A stretch of DNA of 64,000 nt. Source: Pseudomonas sp. H1h. GTDB taxonomy: Bacteria > Pseudomonadota > Gammaproteobacteria > Pseudomonadales > Pseudomonadaceae. The stretch's first letter is position 1, and each line of letters opens with the position of its first letter. Shown piece after piece: positions 58,621 through 64,000 of the stretch. A program made the position numbers and the translations under genes. Location of the stretch: NCBI RefSeq assembly GCF_000633255.1, contig NZ_AYMJ01000021.1, forward strand, positions 1-64,000. Direction: 5' to 3'. Below the pieces are notes generated by a model. That model was not told the origin of the DNA. It worked only from the letters and a program-made list of their open reading frames with translations, and ran no database searches.

Positions 58621-59079
58621 TCAAAGCCAAATCGCATCCCACAGCGGGTAATCGCCCAGTTTTTCAACAAGACCAGCCCGCAACGGGTTGGCCACAACAT
58701 ACCTCGCCAATTTCACCAGATCCTCTTCCTTGCGAAGTGCCCGGTCATGAAAGCCTTGCTGCCAGAGCACAGCCTTACGGCCGGTGACACGGCTCACAGC
58801 CTTGGTGCTGAGTGATTTGGTTCGTTGCATCAGCTCACCCAGCGATCCCCTTTTGAGCTCGACCAACCAGTGAAAATGATCAGGCATGACAACCCACGCC
58901 AGTGAATTGGCAAACCCCTCTTCTTCAGCAGCTCGAAATTGGCTGACGACCAACCGGCCAAGGATGAAGTCGCTGAACACCGGCTCCCTCCGCACAGTAT
59001 TGGTGGTCAGCAGATAGATGCGGTCAGGTTCGGAGTTGCGACCGATACGCAGGCGATGTGAAGCTGATAAATCCGGCAT
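58621..59079 (-). CDS. REP-associated tyrosine transposase (RAYT)
   Basis: A 152-residue single-domain Y1/HUH-type nuclease. The metal-binding motif is seen in MPDHFHWLV (His68, His70) and the nucleophile is probably Tyr127 in LARYVVANPLRAGLV. RAYTs bind and cleave REP hairpins and are thought to have spread them. It is flanked by inverted REP pairs on both sides (58521-58605 and 59176-59270), the expected REPtron arrangement. All motifs look intact, so it may be active. Confidence 0.93.
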   Translation of the reverse strand: MPDLSASHRLRIGRNSEPDRIYLLTTNTVRREPVFSDFILGRLVVSQFRAAEEEGFANSLAWVVMPDHFHWLVELKRGSLGELMQRTKSLSTKAVSRVTGRKAVLWQQGFHDRALRKEEDLVKLARYVVANPLRAGLVEKLGDYPLWDAIWL

Positions 59080-59175
59080 TCCTTTGCCTTTCTCATGTTC
59101 AGTTCATGGAAAGGCTAGTCATGCGAATGGCATGAAGTGTGGCAAGCTTTTAGCCAAATGTGTATTCAAGACCGT

Positions 59176-59270
59176 ATTCGCGAGCAGGCTCGCTCCCACA
59201 AGGGTCTGAGTCATGCAGACATTTTGTGTCTGCCTGCCAAACCTGTGGGAGCGAGCCTGCTCGCGAAAGA
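59176..59270. repeat. Inverted REP pair on the 5' side of the RAYT gene
   Basis: GCGAGCAGGCTCGCTCCCAC (59179-59198) and GTGGGAGCGAGCCTGCTCGC from about 59245. Confidence 0.9.
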
Positions 59271-59341
59271 TGCTACTAGACACCACGGTCAGACCGCCCC
59301 TCCACATCCCATGCGCTGAAGGGAGACAGGCATAGTCGTAT

Positions 59342-60412
59342 TCAAACCCCATCCCCCATCAACCAGCGCAATGCCTGCGGGAACGAAGTCTGCCAGTCGT
59401 CAGGGAAAAAGTGCCCGCCCTCGTGAGTACGCGACTTGACCTCGTTGCCGTCGCTGAACAACTTGCGGAAATCGGCGCTCATCTGCTGATTACGCGGCCC
59501 TTCCTTCTCGCCATTGATGACAAACACCCGCTTGCCGCGCGCCTTGCTGTCGGTTGGCGTCGGTTGCATGCCGCCGGGTGACAGCAACAGCGCGCCGGCG
59601 TAATCGTCCGGGTGTTGCGCCAACAAGGCGCCGGCATGCTGCGAACCCTGGGAGAAGCCCATCAGAAAAACGCGCTTTCGGTCGATGCATTGCCGGGCTT
59701 CCAGGGCTTTGAGGCCCTTCTGTACCGTCTGATGGGTGCCTTCAAAGCCTGGGCCGATCCAGCGAAAGCTGTGGACTGAGTTGATCATTTCTGTGCCGTT
59801 GATGCCCAGGATGATTGCCCCGGTATCGGCCAGCGGCTGGTAGCTGTCATCCAGCTCACCGTTGATGCCATAACCGTGCAGCCAGACCACCACCGGACGA
59901 CAGGCTTTGGGTGCCGGAATGTTCGCCGACGGGTTGAGCACCGAAATTGCGCCGACCTTGCCCGGGGCAATCTTCTTGTAGCGCTCCTGAGCATTGGCCA
60001 ACACGGTTTTGTAAATGTCGGACTCGTGCAGATCGGCGAAATCTTCGTCACTGGCCAGCATTGGGCCGAACCACAAGCCGCGATCATCGGCCTCGCGCAA
60101 AAAGCGCTCGGCCAGCTTGTCATCGCCACGGCGAGCGAACAGCGCCGCCACCTGATAAGGCGCCTGCAATTGCTTGGGGTCTTCTCGAGTGGCGGCCAGA
60201 TACACCGCAATGGCCTGCAACGTATCGCTCGATTCGAGCTTCTCGCCGCGATCCATCAGTTCCTGTACATCGTCCGCGTTGATCAATGCAGAGACCACCG
60301 GACTCAGGGCCTGGAATGCGATTTCTTCGGCGTCGGGTGTTTCCGTCGCATACAGGAGGGGGGTGCAGAGGGACATGGCCGAAGCCAGGGTGATGGCCAA
60401 TAGCGTCTTCAC
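59342..60412 (-). CDS. Exported esterase-like alpha/beta hydrolase with helical N-domain
   Basis: A 356-residue protein starting at GTG 60412 (site AAGGAAG). A signal peptide (about 1-23) precedes a helical region (about 30-150, TPR-like in look) and an alpha/beta hydrolase domain: oxyanion region VVVWLHGYGING, nucleophile Ser254 in GFSQGS, and a late His in EGGHFFP. Similar folds occur in carboxylesterases, phospholipases and feruloyl esterase-like proteins. The substrate is unknown; it is probably periplasmic or secreted. Confidence 0.83.
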   Translation of the reverse strand: MKTLLAITLASAMSLCTPLLYATETPDAEEIAFQALSPVVSALINADDVQELMDRGEKLESSDTLQAIAVYLAATREDPKQLQAPYQVAALFARRGDDKLAERFLREADDRGLWFGPMLASDEDFADLHESDIYKTVLANAQERYKKIAPGKVGAISVLNPSANIPAPKACRPVVVWLHGYGINGELDDSYQPLADTGAIILGINGTEMINSVHSFRWIGPGFEGTHQTVQKGLKALEARQCIDRKRVFLMGFSQGSQHAGALLAQHPDDYAGALLLSPGGMQPTPTDSKARGKRVFVINGEKEGPRNQQMSADFRKLFSDGNEVKSRTHEGGHFFPDDWQTSFPQALRWLMGDGV

Positions 60413-60437
60413 GCTGATCTTCCTTGATACGTAAACG

Positions 60438-60470
60438 AGAGGGGCGGCAGTCTATAGACCCCGCCCCTCT
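60438..60470 (-). terminator. Possible terminator between glcG-like and esterase genes
   Basis: A 10-bp stem AGAGGGGCGG/CCGCCCCTCT with a 13-nt loop, followed on the minus strand by a short T-rich stretch. Confidence 0.45.
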
Positions 60471-60511
60471 TCGTCATCATCAAGCCATCAGTCGTACTGG
60501 CCTGTTTCCTG

Positions 60512-60952
60512 TCAGGCCGCCACCCCCGCATCCGCGCGCAACGCCAGCGCCTCCACCGCCTTGATCGCCACCTGCTCATCAATATCCGACAGATCGCCGC
60601 TGATACCGATCGCACCCAGCACGTTGCCCGCCTGATCGCGGATCAACACCCCGCCCGGCGCCGGGACGACGCTGCCCTGCCCCATGCTGTTGAGTGCGGC
60701 GATGAAGGCCGGGCGTTGTTGGGCGTCCAGCGCCAGCAGACGTGACCCTTTGCCCAAGGCGATGGCGCCCCAGGCTTTGCCGATGGCGATGTTGGGGCGC
60801 AGCAGGCTCGCGCCGTCTTCGCGTTGCAGGGCGATCAGGTGGCCGCCGGTATCGAGTACCGCGATGGTCAGCGGCGCGGCGTTGATGCTTCGCCCGGTGC
60901 TGATGGCTTCGTTGACCAGGTTGACTGCGACTTTCAAGGTTAAAGCGCTCAT
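60512..60952 (-). CDS. GlcG/HbpS (DUF336) family protein
   Basis: A 146-residue GlcG/HbpS-family protein (SALTLKVAVNLVNEAI, IAVLDTGGHLIALQRED, GGVLIRDQAGNVLGAIGISG). Members bind heme or cobalamin-like ligands or accompany glycolate genes (glcG). Here it lies divergent from gcl-hyi-glxR, which process glyoxylate, so a role tied to glycolate/glyoxylate use is likely. GAGGACGG precedes the ATG. No signal peptide. Its molecular activity is not established. Confidence 0.85.
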   Translation of the reverse strand: MSALTLKVAVNLVNEAISTGRSINAAPLTIAVLDTGGHLIALQREDGASLLRPNIAIGKAWGAIALGKGSRLLALDAQQRPAFIAALNSMGQGSVVPAPGGVLIRDQAGNVLGAIGISGDLSDIDEQVAIKAVEALALRADAGVAA

Positions 60953-61221
60953 GGTGCCGTCCTCATTTTGTTATTGGGAAAGTCGTGGAGCTGCGCGTTT
61001 GTGCCGCAGCCCGATGCCACAAATAGAACACAATGAATTATTTTTTTGTATACAATAATTCTCGAAAAGCGCCGCATGCGACGAAAAGCCACAGCAGAAT
61101 CTGGCTTCCGACGAATGAAACAGGCGCTTGAGAAAATGGATTGACCTGCGCCGTCCGCCGTGAATACACTCTGCGCAAAGCCACTTGTATACAATTACAA
61201 AACGTAAAGAGGCACAAAACC
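60953..61221. promoter_or_regulatory. Divergent glcG-like / gcl control region with two identical palindromes
   Basis: TTGTATACAA occurs at 61046-61055 and again at 61185-61194, 139 bp apart. A probable gcl promoter is TTGACC (61141-61146), 18 bases, TACACT (61165-61170). The second palindrome lies just past the expected start point, the position of a repressor roadblock. The palindrome resembles operators of GntR-family regulators. Confidence 0.65.
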
Positions 61222-62997
61222 ATGAGCAAAATGAGAGCAATCGAAGCCGCCGTTCTGGTGATGCGCCGTGAAGGGGTTGATACCGCTTTTGGCATTCCGG
61301 GCGCTGCGATCAACCCGCTGTACTCCGCACTGAAAAAAGTCGGTGGCATCGATCACGTCCTCGCTCGCCACGTCGAAGGCGCGTCGCACATGGCCGAGGG
61401 TTACACCCGCACCAAGGCCGGCAACATCGGCGTGTGCATCGGTACGTCCGGCCCTGCCGGTACCGACATGGTCACCGGGCTCTACAGCGCCTCGGCCGAC
61501 TCGATTCCCATCCTCTGCATCACCGGCCAGGCACCCCGCGCCCGTATGCACAAGGAAGATTTCCAGGCGGTCGACATCACCAGCATCGTCAAGCCAGTCA
61601 CCAAGTGGGCGACCACTGTTCTGGAGCCGGGCCAGGTGCCTTACGCGTTCCAGAAAGCTTTCTATGAAATGCGCTCCGGGCGTCCAGGCCCAGTGCTGAT
61701 CGACCTGCCGTTCGACGTGCAGATGGCGGAAATCGAATTCGACATCGACGCTTATCAGCCGCTGCCATTGGCCAAGCCGACCGCGACCCGCGTTCAGGTC
61801 GAGAAGGCTCTGGCGCTGCTCGATCAGGCTGAGCGTCCATTGCTGGTGGCCGGTGGTGGCATCATCAACGCCGATGCCAGCGATCTGCTGGTGGAGTTCG
61901 CCGAGCTGACCGGTATTCCGGTCATTCCTACCCTGATGGGCTGGGGCACCATTCCTGACGATCACCCGCTGATGGTGGGCATGGTCGGTCTGCAGACTTC
62001 GCACCGTTACGGCAATGCCACGATGCTGAAATCCGACGTGGTGTTGGGGATCGGTAACCGTTGGGCCAACCGTCACACCGGTTCGGTGGATGTCTACACC
62101 GAAGGCCGCAAGTTCATTCACGTCGACATCGAAGGCACGCAAATCGGCCGCGTGTTCACCCCGGACCTGGGCATCGTTTCCGATGCCGCTGCCGCGCTGA
62201 CCGTGTTCATCGAAGTGGCCCGTGAATGGCAAGCCGCCGGCAAGCTGAAAAACCGTAGCGCCTGGCTGCAAGATTGCCAGCAGCGCAAGGCCAGCCTGCA
62301 GCGCAAGACTCACTTCGACAACGTGCCGGTCAAGCCGCAGCGCGTTTACGAAGAAATGAACCAGGTATTCGGCAAGGACACCTGCTACGTCAGCACCATC
62401 GGTCTGTCGCAGATTGCCGGCGCGCAGTTCCTGCACGTCTACAAGCCGCGTCACTGGATCAACTGCGGTCAGGCCGGCCCGTTGGGCTGGACCATTCCGG
62501 CAGCGCTGGGCGTGGTCAAGGCCGATCCGAACCGTAAAGTCGTGGCCCTGTCGGGGGACTATGACTTCCAGTTCATGATCGAAGAGCTGGCGGTCGGCGC
62601 TCAGTTCAAACTGCCTTACATCCACGTCGTGGTGAACAACTCGTACCTGGGACTGATCCGTCAGGCCCAGCGCGGGTTCGAAATGGACTACTGCGTGCAG
62701 CTGTCCTTCGATAACCTGAACGCGCCGGAACTCAACGGTTACGGTGTTGACCACGTCGCAGTGGCCGAAGGCCTGGGCTGTAAGGCGCTGCGTGTGTTCG
62801 AACCATCGGAAATCGCCCCTGCCCTGCGCAAGGCCGAACAGATGATCGAAGAGTTCAAGGTGCCGGTGATCGTCGAAATCATCCTGGAGCGTGTGACCAA
62901 CATTTCCATGGGGACCGAGATCAACGCCGTCAACGAATTCGAAGACCTGGCGCTGGTCGGCAACGACGCGCCAACGGCGATTTCGCTGCTCGACTAA
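61222..62997 (+). CDS. gcl: Glyoxylate carboligase (tartronate-semialdehyde synthase)
   Basis: Thiamine diphosphate enzyme that joins two glyoxylates to tartronate semialdehyde and CO2, 591 residues from the ATG at 61222 (GAGG site). The N-terminal part reads [14 protein letters not shown], with Val51 where most ThDP enzymes have Glu; this Val is the known signature of Gcl. The ThDP segment is [13 protein letters not shown] ... VVNNSYLG. It is followed by hyi and glxR, the usual glycerate-pathway order. Confidence 0.97.
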   Translation: MSKMRAIEAAVLVMRREGVDTAFGIPGAAINPLYSALKKVGGIDHVLARHVEGASHMAEGYTRTKAGNIGVCIGTSGPAGTDMVTGLYSASADSIPILCITGQAPRARMHKEDFQAVDITSIVKPVTKWATTVLEPGQVPYAFQKAFYEMRSGRPGPVLIDLPFDVQMAEIEFDIDAYQPLPLAKPTATRVQVEKALALLDQAERPLLVAGGGIINADASDLLVEFAELTGIPVIPTLMGWGTIPDDHPLMVGMVGLQTSHRYGNATMLKSDVVLGIGNRWANRHTGSVDVYTEGRKFIHVDIEGTQIGRVFTPDLGIVSDAAAALTVFIEVAREWQAAGKLKNRSAWLQDCQQRKASLQRKTHFDNVPVKPQRVYEEMNQVFGKDTCYVSTIGLSQIAGAQFLHVYKPRHWINCGQAGPLGWTIPAALGVVKADPNRKVVALSGDYDFQFMIEELAVGAQFKLPYIHVVVNNSYLGLIRQAQRGFEMDYCVQLSFDNLNAPELNGYGVDHVAVAEGLGCKALRVFEPSEIAPALRKAEQMIEEFKVPVIVEIILERVTNISMGTEINAVNEFEDLALVGNDAPTAISLLD

Positions 62998-63012
62998 CTG
63001 CTGACCGCTCCC

Positions 63013-63107
63013 TCTGTAGGAGTGAGCCTGCTCGCGATGACTATTTCATATCCAACATGGATGTTGGCTGATACACCGCTATCGCGAGCAAGCCCGCTCC
63101 CACAAGG
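63013..63107. repeat. Inverted REP pair between gcl and hyi
   Basis: GTAGGAGTGAGCCTGCTCGC (63016-63035) and GCGAGCAAGCCCGCTCCCAC (63084-63103). It lies inside an operon, so it is transcribed and may alter the gcl:hyi mRNA ratio. A 7-bp stem CCAACAT/ATGTTGG lies between the two units. Confidence 0.88.
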
Positions 63108-63137
63108 GGAACCTCACAAGATATACGGGAGACCACC

Positions 63138-63920
63138 ATGCCGCGTTTCGCAGCCAACCTGTCCATGCTGTTCACCGAACAGGATTTCCTTGCCCGTTTC
63201 GACGCCGCCGCCAAAGCCGGTTTCAGTGGTGTGGAATACCTGTTCCCGTACGACTTCAGCTCCGCCGAAATCAAGGCCAAGCTTGATGCAAACGGTCTGA
63301 CTCAAGTGCTGTTCAACCTGCCGGCCGGTGACTGGGCCAAGGGCGAGCGCGGTATCGCGTGCCTGCCGGACCGGGTCGAAGAGTTCCGTGCCGGTGTCGA
63401 TCTGGCGATTGCCTACGCGCAAGTGCTGGGCAATACCCAGGTCAACTGCCTGGCCGGTATCCGTCCGCAAGGCGTGGACGATGCCACCGTGGAAAAGACC
63501 TTCGTCGCCAACCTCAAGTACGCCGCCGACAAGCTGCAGGCAGCGGGCATCAAACTGGTGATGGAAGCGATCAACACCCGCGACATTCCGGGCTTCTACC
63601 TGAACAACACGGCGCAAGCCCTGTCGATTCGCGAGCAGGTCGGCAGCGCCAATCTGTTCCTGCAATACGACATTTATCACATGCAAATCATGGAAGGCGA
63701 TCTGGCCCGCACCCTGCAATCGCACTTGGGCGAGATCAACCACGTGCAGCTCGCGGACAACCCGGGGCGCAACGAACCAGGTACCGGTGAAATCAACTAC
63801 CGCTTCCTGTTCGAACACCTGGATCGCATCGGTTATCAGGGTTGGGTTGGCTGTGAATACAAGCCGCTGACTACCACTGAAGCGGGCCTCGGCTGGCTGA
63901 AGACCCACAACGCAATCTGA
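63138..63920 (+). CDS. hyi: Hydroxypyruvate isomerase
   Basis: Interconverts hydroxypyruvate and tartronate semialdehyde, 260 residues. It is a TIM-barrel xylose-isomerase-like fold; the start MPRFAANLSMLFTE and EYLFPYDF are typical, and VMEAINTRDIPGFYL and YDIYHMQIMEGD carry the metal-binding acids and His. GGGAGA precedes the ATG. Middle gene of gcl-hyi-glxR. Confidence 0.96.
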   Translation: MPRFAANLSMLFTEQDFLARFDAAAKAGFSGVEYLFPYDFSSAEIKAKLDANGLTQVLFNLPAGDWAKGERGIACLPDRVEEFRAGVDLAIAYAQVLGNTQVNCLAGIRPQGVDDATVEKTFVANLKYAADKLQAAGIKLVMEAINTRDIPGFYLNNTAQALSIREQVGSANLFLQYDIYHMQIMEGDLARTLQSHLGEINHVQLADNPGRNEPGTGEINYRFLFEHLDRIGYQGWVGCEYKPLTTTEAGLGWLKTHNAI

Positions 63921-63988
63921 CGCAGATCCCCCACAAAAAGCAGTTCCCCTAATTTGCTTGAGCAAGACAAAAACAAGAGGATTTTCTC

Positions 63989-64000
63989 ATGGCTAAAATC
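63989..64000 (+). CDS. glxR: Start of a gene cut by the window end, probably tartronate semialdehyde reductase
   Basis: ATG at 63989 after AAGAGG, 68 bp past hyi. Only MAKI is visible, which is how GlxR proteins commonly begin. The identity rests on the operon order gcl-hyi-glxR rather than on sequence. Confidence 0.6.

Overview
The window looks like a chromosomal segment of a Pseudomonas of the P. fluorescens group. The evidence is the GC-rich coding style, the gltA / sdhCDAB / sucAB-lpd-sucCD supercluster in its usual pseudomonad order, a MuxABC-OpmB type RND efflux operon, a glcG/gcl/hyi/glxR glyoxylate locus, and many copies of the short palindromic REP element typical of P. fluorescens (core GTGGGAGCGAGCCTGCTCGC), together with one REP-associated tyrosine transposase (RAYT). 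This is inferred from gene content and order; no rRNA or tRNA is present to confirm it.

Layout. 0-9.5 kb: two NlpC/P60 lipoproteins, hda, a PerM/AI-2E family permease, a DUF2066 protein, divergent purM-purN-DUF3108, then a chemoreceptor. 9.5-19 kb: an amidohydrolase gene broken by one in-frame stop codon, an OsmC protein, a pirin, a dienelactone hydrolase, htpG, two hotdog thioesterases, a tiny lipoprotein, a MAPEG protein, a DUF599 protein and brnQ. 19.4-32.4 kb: the TCA block. sucCD, lpd, sucB, sucA, sdhB, sdhA, sdhD and sdhC are read leftward and gltA is divergent. The gaps before sucA and sucC hold hairpin-rich leaders at the positions of the known sucA-II and sucC RNA motifs. 32.4-33.4 kb: gene-free, holding a large nested inverted repeat of about 0.8 kb. 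33.4-41.2 kb: actP with its DUF485 partner, an orphan betaine-type binding protein, a membrane-anchored GH17 glucan enzyme, a small membrane protein, an alpha/beta hydrolase and mlaA.

41.2-47.8 kb is the most unusual part. It encodes an MFS transporter, a flavoprotein with the three motifs of amine N-hydroxylases (IucD/PvdA/SidA superfamily), a fused nucleotidyltransferase-PLP enzyme, and an N-formyltransferase. A HAD phosphatase follows. Spacing and overlaps suggest one transcription unit behind an AT-rich leader that may hold small ORFs. The fused enzyme has the domain order of FrbH, and the flavoprotein resembles the N-hydroxylation step of the FR-900098 pathway. Here a formyltransferase takes the place of the acetyltransferase, and no PEP mutase is present. 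The set therefore looks like a cassette that activates a small acid with a nucleotide, makes or decarboxylates an amine, N-hydroxylates and N-formylates it, and exports it. The product is unknown and this reading is an inference.

47.8-64 kb: a DUF808 protein, the muxABC-opmB efflux operon with a divergent TetR regulator, the RAYT gene between two REP pairs, a secreted esterase-like protein, and a glcG-like gene divergent from gcl-hyi-glxR (glxR runs off the end). A REP pair has been inserted in frame into the start of opmB, so it encodes the N-terminal region of the lipoprotein precursor. Two identical TTGTATACAA palindromes lie in the glcG/gcl control region.
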